A stretch of DNA of 64,000 bases from Bacteroidia bacterium (GCA_019695265.1 JAIBAJ010000003.1:1-64000), one strand, 5' to 3'. Positions 43,401 to 52,230 are shown, counted from the stretch's first letter. Translations and numbers: made by a program. The notes: generated by a model not told the origin, from the letters alone.

Positions 43401-44754
43401 TCAAAATGATACAGAGAAATACGATATCGTAATTGGTCGTTCGGCTGAGATGCGAATTATCGATAAAAACACCCGTATTCAGTTAACAACAGCCACTGTA
43501 CCTTACGGTTCTCATTTGTTTGTAAAACCAAATGCTGAAGTTAAGAAAGGTGATTTGTTGTGTAAATGGGACCCTTATAATGCTGTAATTCTTTCTGACC
43601 AAGCTGGTGAAGTAGAATACGAGCAAATTGAGGAAGGTGTAACATTCCGTAGCGAAAGTGATGAAACTACCGGTTACGAAGAAAAAGTTATCATTGATAG
43701 CCGCGATAAAACCAAAAACCCTGCAATACGTGTTGTTGAAAAAGGTGTGGTTTTAAAAACTTATAATATTCCTGTTGGCGCCCACATTATTGTTGATGCC
43801 GGTGCTAAAATTAAAGCAGGTGATATATTAGTTAAAATTCCTAGATCCGCTTCTAAAGGTGGAGATATTACAGGTGGTTTGCCTCGTGTAACTGAGTTAT
43901 TCGAAGCACGTAATCCTTCTAATCCTGCTGTAGTTTCGGAGATTGATGGTATTGTTACTTTTGGAAAAATCAAACGTGGTAATCGCGAATTGATCGTTGA
44001 AAGCCGTACCGGTGAAGTGAAGAAATATTTGGTTCCATTAACCAAACACATCCTTGTTCAAGAAAACGACTTTGTGAAAGCCGGATTACCATTGAGTGAT
44101 GGTGCTATTACTCCAACTGATATCTTGGCCATTAAAGGTCCAACTAAGGTTCAGGAGTATTTGGTTAACGAGATTCAGGAGGTTTATCGTTTGCAAGGTG
44201 TGAAGATTAATGATAAGCATTTTGAAGTAATCGTTAGACAAATGATGCGTAAGGTTGATATTATCGATCCGGGTGATACCAATTTCTTGGAGCATCAAAT
44301 CGTAAATAAGGCCGAGTTTATGGAAGAGAATGATTGGATTTACGGAAGAAAAGTTGTTGTTGATCCAGGCGATAGTGCAAACTTAAAAGCTGGTCAAATT
44401 ATTACTGCCCGCAAATTGAGAGACGAAAATTCTGCTCTAAAACGTAGAGATTTGAAACTAGTTGAAGCTCGCGACGCTGTGCCTGCAACTTCCCAACAAA
44501 TTTTGCAAGGTATTACCAAGGCATCCTTACAAACAGATAGCTTTATTTCTGCTGCCTCTTTCCAAGAAACCACTAAAGTATTAAATGAAGCTGCTGTTGC
44601 AGGTAAAGTAGATACTTTGAATGGATTGAAAGAAAACGTTATTGTTGGTCACTTGATTCCTGCCGGAACCGGATTGAGAGATTACGATAAATTAATCGTA
44701 GGTTCTAAATCAGAGTACGAACAACTAATGGCTTCTAAACTTGAAAGAGTTTAA
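40477..44754 (+). CDS. rpoC: RNA polymerase beta' subunit
   Basis: The product has 1425 residues. The zinc-binding N-terminus ([23 protein letters not shown]), the catalytic magnesium motif NADFDGDQM, the bridge-helix region [19 protein letters not shown] and [21 protein letters not shown] are all intact. The second zinc site ([19 protein letters not shown]) is present too. The start is ATG at 40477. An intrinsic terminator separates it from rpoB and another follows its stop. Confidence 0.99.
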   Translation: MSNKKEIKLKTNFTKIIIGLASPEKILERSSGEVLKPETINYRTYKPERDGLFCERIFGPVKDWECHCGKYKRIRYKGIICDRCGVEVTEKKVRRERMGHITLTVPVAHIWYFRSLPNKIGYLLGLPTKKLDSIIYYERYVVCQPGIKAADGVNLLDFLTEDEYLDILETLPKDNQYLDDSDPNKFIAKMGAEALQVLLSRINLDELSFFLRHKANNETSQQRKTEALKRLQVVEAFRSANSHMENRPEWMLVKVVPVIPPELRPLVPLDGGRFATSDLNDLYRRVIIRNNRLKRLIEIKAPEVILRNEKRMLQEAVDSLLDNSRKSNAVKTESNRALKSLSDSLKGKQGRFRQNLLGKRVDYSARSVIVVGPELKLHECGLPKDMAAELYKPFIIRKMLERGIVKTVKSAKKIVDRKDPVVWDILENVLKGHPVLLNRAPTLHRLGIQAFQPKLIEGKAIQLHPLVCTAFNADFDGDQMAVHVPLGHAAVLEAQMLMLAAHNILNPANGAPITVPSQDMVLGLYYMTKGKKTAADIVVKGQGLAFYSPEEVIVAHNEKKVDLHAWIKVKVNVLDENGDLTLKLIETTVGRVLFNQVVPANVGFINELLTKKSLRDIIGQILKRTGIATTAKFLDDIKELGFMSAFRGGLSFNLGDVIIPDEKETLLKTANEQVTEVISNFEAGFITNNERYNQIIDIWTHTNSRLTQVVMNKMTNDKQGFNSVYMMLDSGARGSKEQIRQLAGMRGLMAKPQKGAGSGEIIENPILSNFKEGLSILEYFISTHGARKGLADTALKTADAGYLTRRLVDVAQDVIITEPDCGTLRGLVATALKNNDEEVESLYDRILGRTSVHDIYHPQTGELIINSGDEFTEEIAVAIEESPIEAVEIRSVLTCESRRGVCSKCYGRNLASGKMVQKGEAAGVIAAQSIGEPGTQLTLRTFHVGGAAMRIASESKIEAKYDGIIEIDELRTVAGQNDTEKYDIVIGRSAEMRIIDKNTRIQLTTATVPYGSHLFVKPNAEVKKGDLLCKWDPYNAVILSDQAGEVEYEQIEEGVTFRSESDETTGYEEKVIIDSRDKTKNPAIRVVEKGVVLKTYNIPVGAHIIVDAGAKIKAGDILVKIPRSASKGGDITGGLPRVTELFEARNPSNPAVVSEIDGIVTFGKIKRGNRELIVESRTGEVKKYLVPLTKHILVQENDFVKAGLPLSDGAITPTDILAIKGPTKVQEYLVNEIQEVYRLQGVKINDKHFEVIVRQMMRKVDIIDPGDTNFLEHQIVNKAEFMEENDWIYGRKVVVDPGDSANLKAGQIITARKLRDENSALKRRDLKLVEARDAVPATSQQILQGITKASLQTDSFISAASFQETTKVLNEAAVAGKVDTLNGLKENVIVGHLIPAGTGLRDYDKLIVGSKSEYEQLMASKLERV

Positions 44755-44781
44755 TTAGAAAGTTTAGTTTTGTTTAATTAT

Positions 44782-44816
44782 AACGCCCTTTACCAGTGTA
44801 AGGGGCGTTTTTTTTT
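44782..44816 (+). terminator. Intrinsic terminator after rpoC
   Basis: The stem AACGCCCTTTAC/GTAAGGGGCGTT with loop CAGT is followed by about nine T. It lies 27 nt after the rpoC stop. Confidence 0.9.
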
Positions 44817-44875
44817 GCATTCTTGAAGTTTATCCCAAAATTGTCATTAGAAATTTTAAACTACGTTTCGAGACA

Positions 44876-44996
44876 AGTGTTAGTAAGGCTTTCTAGTAAT
44901 TTTTACCGAGAGAACATTATGTAAGACCTATTTAAGAATTAGCTTTATTGGTAAAATTAGGTCTAACATAATGTAACCTCGGCACTAACTAACACT
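44876..44996. repeat. Family 2 palindromic element, copy 3, with outer arms
   Basis: The core at 44905-44983 has ends ACCGAG and CCTCGGC and inner arms AACATTATGTAAGACCTA / TAGGTCTAACATAATGT. Outside it, AGTGTTAGT (44876-44884) pairs with ACTAACACT (44987-44995). Compared with the two copies near 21.8 kb, arm sequences changed on both sides. Confidence 0.72.
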
Positions 44997-45007
44997 AGCT
45001 CGGGATT

Positions 45008-45077
45008 AACCCAAATTACCCCACATCCCATCGCGCTTGTCATTTGTTCACTTCGTTTCAAATGACAATTTTGGGTT
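45008..45077. repeat. Nested inverted repeat downstream of rpoC
   Basis: The outer arms are AACCCAAA (45008-45015) and TTTGGGTT (45070-45077). The inner arms are TTGTCATTTG (45038-45047) and CAAATGACAA (45059-45068), loop 11 nt. Purpose unknown; it is too long after rpoC to be its terminator. Confidence 0.55.
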
Positions 45078-45096
45078 TATTAATTTTCAATATTTT

Positions 45097-45305
45097 CACT
45101 TGCAGAAAAGTGACAGTTACCATAATAGGTTGGGTTAGCAATACTGTGATAGGTTGCACCTCGGGCAACGATAGAGGCAAGTAGCCCACAGGACCACTAC
45201 GGCTTTAGCCTAGGGGGACGAGGACTACAGCCGATAGCGTGACCCGAACGCCCATGCAGGTTGTTTGGGGTTTTGCAAAAGTAATTTAGGGCGGAGGGGG
45301 CCCGC
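45097..45305 (+). repeat. Interspersed hairpin repeat, family 1, copy C with 65-nt upstream module
   Basis: The standard element is 45162-45305 (CGGGCAACGATAG to GGGGGCCCGC). The central stem is CCACTA with TAGGGG (one mismatch) around GGC-TTTA-GCC. A 65-nt module at 45097-45161 starts with the small hairpin CACTT-gcagaa-AAGTG and ends GTGATAGGTTGCACCT; the same module at the same length precedes copy F. Confidence 0.85.
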
Positions 45306-45442
45306 ATACAAGAAATTTAAAAAAATGCCAATTCCTCCTCATGGATTTCATTAAGCCAACTCCATACTAAAATCTGTTATGTCTCGTAGCACGGATTCCA
45401 TTTGAAAGCAAAAGTTAAGTTGAATTTTAAGCTAGGTATAAA

Positions 45443-45470
45443 TGAAAAAGCCCCGAAAATTCGAGGCTTT
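45443..45470 (-). terminator. Intrinsic terminator of the universal stress gene
   Basis: On the minus strand a 10-bp stem AAAGCCTCGA/TCGGGGCTTT (loop ATTT) is followed by TTC. It lies 20 nt after the stop codon. Confidence 0.75.
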
Positions 45471-45489
45471 CAACAATGGGAGTTGGATT

Positions 45490-46380
45490 TTAATATGGAT
45501 GAAATACGGTAGTATCCTTTTTCAATTGAGGTACAATACTCATCACCGGAATTTCGCTGTTATTAATAACTTCTTGTGCGGCTGAACCTATGAACATTTC
45601 GGTAAATTCAAGCTCTTGTTGAGTCATGATGATAATCAAATCGGCTTTTACTTTGTTTGCATAATCAATAACGCTATCCGCAACCGATTCACCTGTGCGA
45701 CCTGAACGAATAATTTCTGCGGTGCATTCAACATTTTCCTTTTCGATAAATTTTTGTGTAGAATCCATTTGGCGAGTCAAACGGTTGACTACAAATTCAT
45801 CGGTGCTGGTAATAACTGAAACGACCCGAATGGTGGACCCGAAATGTTTAGCAAACTCAATTGCCCGATTTACTTTTTCGCGGGTTTCTTTTGTTAAATC
45901 TAAAGGTAATACAATGTTTTTACAGCCGCGTCGATGATTTTTTCCATGAATGGTAATAACCGGAATTTTTGATTCCCGAACCACTCTAAGTGCATTACTA
46001 CCAATAAATTTCTTTTTAATTCCAATGGAGCCATTCGTACCCATGCAGATGAAGGTAGCCTGAATCATTTCTGCTACTTCCGTAACTTTTTCATAAATTT
46101 TACCATGACTAATCACTGTATCAACCCGAATTCCACTTTTGTTTTCTGCATCTTTAGCAAAAGAATCTAATTTAGCCTGAAGTTGTTCATGAAGCTTTTT
46201 TCTTTCGATTTGTTCGTTATCGTCCTGAAACAACCTGCCTAACAGACTGGATTCTTCTTCAATAAACAATAGCGTAATTTCAGCATTAAAAACTTTGGCT
46301 AGATTTTGGGCTTGCTCAAAGGCAATAATTGCTTGCTCTGAAAAATCGATTGGAACTAGAATTTTGTTAGGGTTACTCAT
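45490..46380 (-). CDS. Tandem-domain universal stress protein (UspA family)
   Basis: The product has 296 residues starting MSNPNKILVPIDFSEQAI at 46380; an upstream ATG (46428) would place the -7 box inside the gene. Two USP domains follow one another: residues 1-145 (ILVPIDFSEQA, ICMGTNGSIGIKKKFIGSNALRVVRESKIPVITI) and about 150-290 (NIVLPLDLTKETREKV, IIIMTQQELEFTEMFIGSAAQEVINNSEIPVMSI). The G-x2-G-x9-G-S nucleotide loop is intact in the first (GTNGSIGIKKKFIGSNA) and degenerate in the second, so only the first is likely to bind ATP. It is flanked by a good promoter and terminator and is transcribed alone. Confidence 0.93.
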   Translation of the reverse strand: MSNPNKILVPIDFSEQAIIAFEQAQNLAKVFNAEITLLFIEEESSLLGRLFQDDNEQIERKKLHEQLQAKLDSFAKDAENKSGIRVDTVISHGKIYEKVTEVAEMIQATFICMGTNGSIGIKKKFIGSNALRVVRESKIPVITIHGKNHRRGCKNIVLPLDLTKETREKVNRAIEFAKHFGSTIRVVSVITSTDEFVVNRLTRQMDSTQKFIEKENVECTAEIIRSGRTGESVADSVIDYANKVKADLIIIMTQQELEFTEMFIGSAAQEVINNSEIPVMSIVPQLKKDTTVFHPY

Positions 46381-46397
46381 TTTGAAATTTTGATTTG

Positions 46398-46428
46398 CAA
46401 AGGTAAGATGAATATGTTTGATGGACAA
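46398..46428 (-). promoter_or_regulatory. Promoter of the universal stress gene
   Basis: On the minus strand there is a TTG (46426-46428), a 20-nt spacer and TACCTTTG (46398-46405), a full match to TAnnTTTG, 17 nt before the ATG. Confidence 0.55.
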
Positions 46429-46513
46429 GGGGTTGCTGGAGAGGAATTATAAATAATCGAATGTTTAAAAGGAATTCCAAAATATCCAATCCCTTTTGCA
46501 TCTTTGCCTCATT

Positions 46514-47386
46514 ATGGCAATAAAGGAATCTGAATTAATTTTAAATCCGGATGGAAGTGTTTACCACATTGCGCTTAGCTCTGAAATGGTAGCAGATCAT
46601 GTAATTTTAGTTGGTGATCCAGGTAGGGTCAAGACAGTTTCTGCTCGATTTGATAAAATTCATTTCGAACGTCAGCATCGGGAATTTATAACCCATACCG
46701 GAGAGTATAAGGGGAAATTGGTTACTGTTATTTCAACCGGAATTGGTACAGATAATATTGATATCGTATTAAATGAATTGGATGCGGCTGTTAATATTGA
46801 TTTGAAAACCAGAGAGATAAAAAAGAATCTCAGGAAATTAAATTTGATTCGTATTGGTACTTCAGGCTCCCTGCAAGCAGATATTCCGGTAGATGCCTAT
46901 GTTGCCAGTACATTTGGTTTGGGGTTGGATATTTTGTTGAATTATTATGAATTAGATCATACTGATTTGGAAGAGGAATTGGCAGATGCATTTGAGGAAC
47001 ATACCCAATGGCCGGCTACCCTTCATTTACCAGTGTTTGTTGAAGGAAGTAAATCGCTGCTGAAGAAGGCATTGCCTTTTACTAAACAAGGAATTACTGC
47101 TACTGCACCAGGATTTTTTGGTCCTCAAGGAAGGCAATTGAGATTAAAACCTTTAGTACAGGATTTGAATGAACTCTTAACCGATTTCCATTATCAGGAA
47201 CATCGTATAACCAATTTCGAAATGGAGACATCGGCACTTTACGGTCTGGGAAGGGCTTTAGGTCACAATTGCATAACTATCTGCGCCATTATTGCTAACC
47301 GTATTAAAAAGGAATACAGTAAAAATTCCCAAAAATCCATCGAAACCTTGATTGATTTGGTTTTAGAAGAAATGATCGCTAAATGA
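46514..47386 (+). CDS. Nucleoside (uridine) phosphorylase
   Basis: The product has 290 residues from ATG at 46514 (MAIKESELILNPDGSVYHIAL); a TTG 18 nt upstream is less likely. The PNP/UDP-family features are GDPGRVKTVSARFDKI (phosphate-binding G-D-P-x-R), STGIGTDNIDIVLNELDAA, RIGTSGSLQADIPVDAYV and the ribose/base segment ITNFEMETSALYGLGRALGH. The C-terminal part is complete. It salvages pyrimidine (or purine) nucleosides by phosphorolysis. Its stop overlaps the start of the transglycosylase gene by 4 nt. Confidence 0.9.
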   Translation: MAIKESELILNPDGSVYHIALSSEMVADHVILVGDPGRVKTVSARFDKIHFERQHREFITHTGEYKGKLVTVISTGIGTDNIDIVLNELDAAVNIDLKTREIKKNLRKLNLIRIGTSGSLQADIPVDAYVASTFGLGLDILLNYYELDHTDLEEELADAFEEHTQWPATLHLPVFVEGSKSLLKKALPFTKQGITATAPGFFGPQGRQLRLKPLVQDLNELLTDFHYQEHRITNFEMETSALYGLGRALGHNCITICAIIANRIKKEYSKNSQKSIETLIDLVLEEMIAK

Positions 47387-49347
47387 AGCAATTCATCCGA
47401 ATAGGTATATGGTTTTTTGCCTTAGGATTGATCCTTCTGCTTCTAATTTTTTCGTTTAGAAACACGGTATTAAATTCTGTTTTATCGAAGAAGATTGAAC
47501 AATTCCAAAACAACAAAGGAATTGTAATTAGCTATTCGGAGGCAAAATTTACAGGAATTGCATCGGTAACCATTCAGCAGTTAGCTGTGGTTCCTAAACC
47601 CAAGGATACCTTGTTGTTTTTGGGAGAAGCTCAGATAGAGATTCGCTTAACTTCCTTGTTGATGGGAAGGATTAATGTTAAATCATTAAGTTTGGATAAG
47701 CTTTATCTGCACCCCAAAGATATTTTCGGATCAAAAAATTTTCAATTTTTATTAGCCAAGGATTCGGTAACAAATGATAAGAGTGGGGGCGATTCAAAAG
47801 GTTATGCAGCCTTGGTAGATAGGTTGTTGAGTACCTTGTTTGATTTATTGCCGGCCTCTTATTCTGTTCATGATTTAAGGATTTCGGGAATTAAGGACCT
47901 GGTTTGTACACAGATCATTATTGATTCAATTAGGTCGGAGAAAGGAGAATATAATTTCTGGGCAGGAATTTATGAATCAGGAAATAAGAGTTATTGGCAT
48001 TTTATTGGAACAAACGACAAATCGAATCGTCTTATATCCGGATCTATTATTCGAAATGGAAAAAAGGGAAATGTTCCGGTTCTACTGCCCTTGATAGGAT
48101 TTAGGCTTAGTATGGATACCTTGGATTTTGAGTTTCGGGATGAAGGTGTAAGCGGTGGAGTGTTGGAGTTGAAATCAAAAATGAGGTGCAGTAACTGGGA
48201 GATGGAACACTGGAGAATTTCCCCCAGACCTGTTGCTATTCCAAAGTGCGGAGGAGAAATTGATTTGAAAATTGGAAAGGATTTTGTGACTGTAGATACC
48301 ACTTCCAAGTTCTTTTTGGGGGAGGTTGCAGCGCATACTTTTTTTCAGTTTAAGAAGGAACTTAGCCGTCAGGTCAAGCTGAATTTAACCATGCCCGAAA
48401 CTTCCAGTCAGGCATTTTTTAATTCCTTGCCTACAGGTTTGTTTACCAATTTGGAAGGTATTCAGACCCAGGGAAATTTGTCATTTTATTTGAATTTCAG
48501 CCTCGACCTGGATAATCCGGATCAGGTGGAATTTGATGCCGGATTGAACAGGAAAGGATTTAAATTAGTTAAGATGGGGGCCGAGAATTTGTCCAAAATG
48601 AATTCGGAATTCCTCTATACAGCTTATGAAAATGGGGTTCCAATGAAAACCTTTGCAGTTGGACCTTCTAATCCGGACTTTGTTCCGCTTGATAAAATTA
48701 GTCCACTCCTACAGCAATCCATTTTAAGCAGTGAAGATGGAAGTTTCTTTGGACACCTGGGATTTAATATGGATGCCTTTAAATCAAGCATAACAGCTAA
48801 TGCCAAAGCCAAACGGTTTGTTCGAGGGGCTTCAACCATTTCGATGCAACTGGTAAAAAATGTGTTTTTGACCAGGAACAAAACCATGGCACGTAAGCTG
48901 GAAGAGATATTAATGGTTTGGTTAATTGAAAATCTTAGACTAACTTCTAAAGAAAGAATGTACGAAGTTTATTTAAATGTAATTGAATGGGGCCCCGGAA
49001 TTTATGGCATTGGTGAAGCATCTGATTTTTATTTTAAAAAAGCACCGGAAAACCTTACCTTAAACGAAAGTATTTTCCTTGCCTCTATTATTCCAAGCCC
49101 CAAATGGTTTAAGTATCGTTTTGATGAAAATGGACATCTGCGTTCGGATATGGAAGGTTATTTCCGAATCATTTCAGGCCATTTGGTTAAAAGAGGGGTT
49201 ATTACTGAAGAAGTAAAAAATGATTTGTTGCCGGGTGTGGAACTTACCGGCCGGGCAAAAGAGTTCCTTCATAAGACTGATTCATTGCTGCCCGACTCAA
49301 GTGCCTTGGAAATTCCGGTTTTGCAGGTGGAAGAATTACCCATGTAA
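47383..49347 (+). CDS. Peptidoglycan glycosyltransferase (GT51) with AsmA-like N-terminal region
   Basis: The product has 654 residues. A membrane helix at about 5-25 is followed by about 390 residues of beta-rich sequence of AsmA/DUF748-like character (ITIQQLAVVPKPKDTLLFLGEAQIEIRLTSLL, INVKSLSLDKLYLH). The C-terminal GT51 domain (about 420-615) has the catalytic Glu451 in LSSEDGSFFGHLG, GASTISMQL (482-490), RKLEEILMVWLIE and EVYLNVIEWGPGIYGIGEA. There is no transpeptidase domain. It polymerises lipid II at the inner membrane if the fold is active. The unusual N-terminal region may contact lipids or an envelope partner. Its start overlaps the nucleoside phosphorylase stop. Confidence 0.88.
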   Translation: MKQFIRIGIWFFALGLILLLLIFSFRNTVLNSVLSKKIEQFQNNKGIVISYSEAKFTGIASVTIQQLAVVPKPKDTLLFLGEAQIEIRLTSLLMGRINVKSLSLDKLYLHPKDIFGSKNFQFLLAKDSVTNDKSGGDSKGYAALVDRLLSTLFDLLPASYSVHDLRISGIKDLVCTQIIIDSIRSEKGEYNFWAGIYESGNKSYWHFIGTNDKSNRLISGSIIRNGKKGNVPVLLPLIGFRLSMDTLDFEFRDEGVSGGVLELKSKMRCSNWEMEHWRISPRPVAIPKCGGEIDLKIGKDFVTVDTTSKFFLGEVAAHTFFQFKKELSRQVKLNLTMPETSSQAFFNSLPTGLFTNLEGIQTQGNLSFYLNFSLDLDNPDQVEFDAGLNRKGFKLVKMGAENLSKMNSEFLYTAYENGVPMKTFAVGPSNPDFVPLDKISPLLQQSILSSEDGSFFGHLGFNMDAFKSSITANAKAKRFVRGASTISMQLVKNVFLTRNKTMARKLEEILMVWLIENLRLTSKERMYEVYLNVIEWGPGIYGIGEASDFYFKKAPENLTLNESIFLASIIPSPKWFKYRFDENGHLRSDMEGYFRIISGHLVKRGVITEEVKNDLLPGVELTGRAKEFLHKTDSLLPDSSALEIPVLQVEELPM

Positions 49348-49397
49348 TTTTTTAGTTTTTTTATAAATCGAGAATTCAAAAATATCGGATATTTGCA

Positions 49398-49427
49398 TCG
49401 TGTACGATTTAATCTTGTGCGATTAAA
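49398..49427. promoter_or_regulatory. Tandem 15-bp repeat, candidate OhrR operator
   Basis: TCGTGTACGATTTAA (49398-49412) is followed directly by TCTTGTGCGATTAAA (49413-49427): 12 of 15 positions agree, and the second copy ends at the ATG of the DoxX gene. A near -7 box (GATATTTG, 49388-49395) lies just upstream, so binding would block transcription start. Confidence 0.4.
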
Positions 49428-49853
49428 ATGAAGCAATTAAGCATTTCCCTTTTTGTTAAAAACCTTGCTCGCCTGATTTTAGCATGTTTTATTCTATTTG
49501 CCGGTATAGGTCATTTAAGCTTTTTCAGGCAAGAATTTCAAGCGGAGGTTCCAACCTGGTTGCCTTTTGATAAAGATTGGGTTGTGCTTGTTTCCGGTTG
49601 GATGGAACTGTTTATCGGATTTGGAATGCTTTTTCTCCCCAAACTCAGGCCCTATTTCGGAATTGGATTAGCTATCTTTCTCATTTTGGTTTTTCCAGGA
49701 AATATTAATCAATACTACTATGATATTAATGCTTTTGGTCTGGATACAGAATCCAAACGCCTGATTCGACTTTTATTTCAACCTATTCTAATCTATTGGG
49801 CTTTATGGTCTATGGATTCCTTTAACCTCATCAAAAAAATAAAATCAAAATAG
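49428..49853 (+). CDS. DoxX-family membrane protein
   Basis: The product has 141 residues with four predicted membrane helices (ARLILACFILFAGIGHLSF, WVVLVSGWMELFIGFGMLFL, YFGIGLAIFLILVFPGNI, LIRLLFQPILIYWALWS). The FAGIGHLSFFR and WMELFIGFGML segments are DoxX/YphA-like. DoxX relatives are linked to thiol or quinone redox stress but lack a clear enzymatic role. It is first in an operon with glutathione peroxidase (6-nt gap) and an OhrR-type regulator, so a role in peroxide defence is likely by context. Confidence 0.87.
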   Translation: MKQLSISLFVKNLARLILACFILFAGIGHLSFFRQEFQAEVPTWLPFDKDWVVLVSGWMELFIGFGMLFLPKLRPYFGIGLAIFLILVFPGNINQYYYDINAFGLDTESKRLIRLLFQPILIYWALWSMDSFNLIKKIKSK

Positions 49854-49859
49854 ATAATC

Positions 49860-50351
49860 ATGTCAACAACCAATTTTTATTCCTTTTCAGCCAATCGAAT
49901 TAATGGCCAAGCCTGCTCTATGGAAGAGTTTAAAGGCAAAGTAATTTTAGTAGTAAACACGGCTAGCAAATGTGGTTTAACCCCTCAGTTTGAAGGCTTG
50001 GAATCCTTGTACAAAAAATACCAGGACCAAGGTTTGGTAATTCTCGGATTTCCATGCAACCAATTTGCCGGACAAGAGCCGGGTGATGCCTCCGAAATTC
50101 AGGAGTTTTGCCAACTTAACTACGGGGTTAGTTTTCCCATGTTTGAAAAAATTGATGTTAATGGTTCAAATGCGCATCCAATTTTTAAATACCTTAAAAA
50201 GGAACAAGGTGGCTTTTTGATTGACGAAATCAAATGGAATTTTACCAAATTTGTCATCGATCGAAATGGAAATCCTGTGGAACGTTTTGCTCCAACAGTT
50301 TTACCCAAAGACATCGAACCAACTCTTCAAAAACTATTGGCCAATGGCTAA
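49860..50351 (+). CDS. Glutathione peroxidase family protein (thiol peroxidase)
   Basis: The product has 163 residues. The catalytic Cys38 lies in [11 protein letters not shown] (Cys, not selenocysteine). The Gln68 of [12 protein letters not shown] and the Trp126-Asn127 of IKWNFTKF complete the tetrad. The Cys in FPCNQ and another in EFCQLN are candidates for a resolving Cys, so this is probably a thioredoxin-dependent peroxidase reducing organic or lipid hydroperoxides. No signal peptide, hence cytosolic. Its stop overlaps the start of the OhrR-like gene by 8 nt. Confidence 0.95.
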   Translation: MSTTNFYSFSANRINGQACSMEEFKGKVILVVNTASKCGLTPQFEGLESLYKKYQDQGLVILGFPCNQFAGQEPGDASEIQEFCQLNYGVSFPMFEKIDVNGSNAHPIFKYLKKEQGGFLIDEIKWNFTKFVIDRNGNPVERFAPTVLPKDIEPTLQKLLANG

Positions 50352-50787
50352 GGATGAAGTCCTTTTACTCGAAAACCAGCTTTGTTTCCCACTTTATGTG
50401 GCCTCCAGGCTAACTACACGGGTTTATACTCCTTTGTTGGAGGAATTGGGGCTAACCTATCCTCAATACCTGGTGTTGTTGGTTTTATGGGAAAATGATA
50501 ACCTAAGCGTAGGGGAGTTAAGTAAGAAATTGTATCTTGATTACAATACCTTAACTCCCCTGCTTAAACGATTAGAAGACAAAAATCTGGTTATACGCAA
50601 ACGCTCTCCAAGTGACGAACGATCAGTCAAAATTCAATTAACAGAATTGGGTTCTGATTTAAGGCAAAAAGCCTTTTGTATTCCTGAAAATCTTATTGTT
50701 TCATTGAATAATTCTGTCCTTAATTTAGAGGAAATTCAACAATTCAAACTTACCTTGAATAAACTAATTAATGCCTTGGAAAAATAG
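50344..50787 (+). CDS. ohrR: OhrR-like MarR-family peroxide sensor
   Basis: The product has 147 residues. The start at 50344 is chosen because the N-terminal OhrR signature begins there: [41 protein letters not shown], with the redox-sensing Cys14 in NQLCFPLY. The winged helix follows ([47 protein letters not shown]). OhrR is a repressor inactivated when the N-terminal Cys is oxidised by organic hydroperoxides. A second Cys (FCIPENL) lies in the C-terminal helix and could form a disulfide. It overlaps the peroxidase gene and probably controls its own operon via the tandem repeat at 49398. Confidence 0.92.
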   Translation: MAKDEVLLLENQLCFPLYVASRLTTRVYTPLLEELGLTYPQYLVLLVLWENDNLSVGELSKKLYLDYNTLTPLLKRLEDKNLVIRKRSPSDERSVKIQLTELGSDLRQKAFCIPENLIVSLNNSVLNLEEIQQFKLTLNKLINALEK

Positions 50788-50844
50788 ACCTTATTTTTGT
50801 TTTCCCTGGCTTGGTTTTTGTTTAGCTCCGGCAACTAAAATATC

Positions 50845-51780
50845 GTGAAATTTTTTTCTTTCTTTATCCTGTTTTTTTTGCTTCAGGGCTTGGGCCTTTG
50901 TCAAAATCCCCGTTTGTTTCCGGTGGGGACATACCAGAATTTGAATAATACCGAATTTGCCTTTATTAGTCTTAGTGATTTGGTTTATATTCCATCCGAT
51001 TCTGTCTATATTCCCTTTCCGGATATTTCTGACTGGCCTAAAGATTCGGCTTTTAAATTCCTGCTTCCATCCGAAACTAGAAAGGACTTTTTTAAGAAGG
51101 CATCAATTTCTGAAAACGAAAAGGTATGGATTTTTGATTATAAATCCAATAATATCTGGTCTGCACCGGTCAAGTCTTTGGACTTGGTTGCCGTTTTAAA
51201 CCCTTACGATAATTGGGAGGAAGGAGGATTTGAGGTGGGTGATTATATGATTGGTTTTCAATTGGATTTGTCTAAATTCCCTGTCCAAAATTTCGATTTA
51301 ATTAATAGTTTGGCTACCATAAATAAAGTAAATATCTTTATGAGTAAAGGTTTGTCTATGGTTTCTTGGATTCCTGGTAAGGCGGTTGACTTTGCTAAGC
51401 AAAATTCGACTCTGCCTTCTTTCTGGCGTTCAGAAATTCAAAAAAACGCATACTTTACTGCTACCTATAATGAATTTCAGATTGATGTTCATACCATGAC
51501 GAAGCAATCGAGTCAGGCTTACCACTATATAATCAAGAACAAGCTTACCGGTGAACTGTTGGATGATTTTTTAGTGCAAAGTTCCGAAAGTTGTGAGCCT
51601 GCTCCCTTGAACCTGGTTGATCCAAATTTTAGTACCGGTAATCAATGGATAGGTTCATTGATAAAAGGTCAACCGCCCGTACTTTTGGGTTTGGAATATT
51701 ATAGTTTCAGTTGTCCTAAAATTCATGTGCTTAAGAAAGGGATTCAGCCTTGGATTTTGAATTGTGATTGTCGCCATTGA
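50845..51780 (+). CDS. Secreted protein of unknown function
   Basis: The product has 311 residues from GTG, with signal peptide MKFFSFFILFFLLQGLGLCQ. The mature part is beta-rich with many aromatic residues (TEFAFISLSDLVYIPSDSVYIPFPDISDW, YMIGFQLDLSKF) and has a CEPAPLNLVD segment and a C-terminal Cys cluster (YSFSCPKIHVL, LNCDCRH). No sorting domain is visible at the end, so it is probably periplasmic or outer-membrane associated. No family was recognised. Family 1 repeats D and E lie directly downstream. Confidence 0.7.
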   Translation: MKFFSFFILFFLLQGLGLCQNPRLFPVGTYQNLNNTEFAFISLSDLVYIPSDSVYIPFPDISDWPKDSAFKFLLPSETRKDFFKKASISENEKVWIFDYKSNNIWSAPVKSLDLVAVLNPYDNWEEGGFEVGDYMIGFQLDLSKFPVQNFDLINSLATINKVNIFMSKGLSMVSWIPGKAVDFAKQNSTLPSFWRSEIQKNAYFTATYNEFQIDVHTMTKQSSQAYHYIIKNKLTGELLDDFLVQSSESCEPAPLNLVDPNFSTGNQWIGSLIKGQPPVLLGLEYYSFSCPKIHVLKKGIQPWILNCDCRH

Positions 51781-51797
51781 TTTAGTTTTTTTTATTT

Positions 51798-51938
51798 GGC
51801 GGGCCCCATCCGCCACCAATATTTGTGCATGAATTAACGTATTGCAAGGCGGCTGGGCCGGGCTATCGCTGCTACTCCTCGTCCCACTTGGCTAGCGCCG
51901 CGTGGTCCTGTGGGGTAGCCTGCTCTATCCCTGCCCGG
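51798..51938 (-). repeat. Interspersed hairpin repeat, family 1, copy D
   Basis: The copy is in reverse orientation and forms a head-to-head pair with copy E 70 nt away. On the element strand, the hairpin is CCAC-GC-GGC-GCTA-GCC-AA-GTGG. The long-range stem is GGCCCAGCCGCC with GGCGGATGGGGCC. Compared with copy A most arm bases have changed together. Confidence 0.82.
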
Positions 51939-52007
51939 ACGTTTTGTACATAGTTTCTTACGTAATCGAAAGGTTCTATTTCAAGCTTGGGTTTTGCACT
52001 TCATCCC

Positions 52008-52154
52008 CGGGCAACGATTGAGGCAGTGTAGCCCACAGCCCCATGCAGCCTAAGCGGAATGGGGCGAGGACTACCGCCGAAAGCGTGGCCATTCCGCCCC
52101 TTAATCTTACTCCTTTTCAAAAAATGCACTGTTTGGGGCGGAATGGAGCCCGCC
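52008..52154 (+). repeat. Interspersed hairpin repeat, family 1, copy E
   Basis: The element is CGGGCAACGATTGAGGCAG to GGAGCCCGCC. The central stem is CCCCAT with ATGGGG. The long-range stem is GGCCATTCCGCCCC with GGGGCGGAATGGAGCC. Both are compensated compared with other copies. It ends 76 nt before the CotH gene, so it may fall in that gene's leader. Confidence 0.82.
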
Positions 52155-52230
52155 AAATAATCCTACCCACCTTTCATCCTTGTGTGTTTAAAAAACCTTA
52201 CTTTTCCATCCTCGTTTTAACTGGATACCT

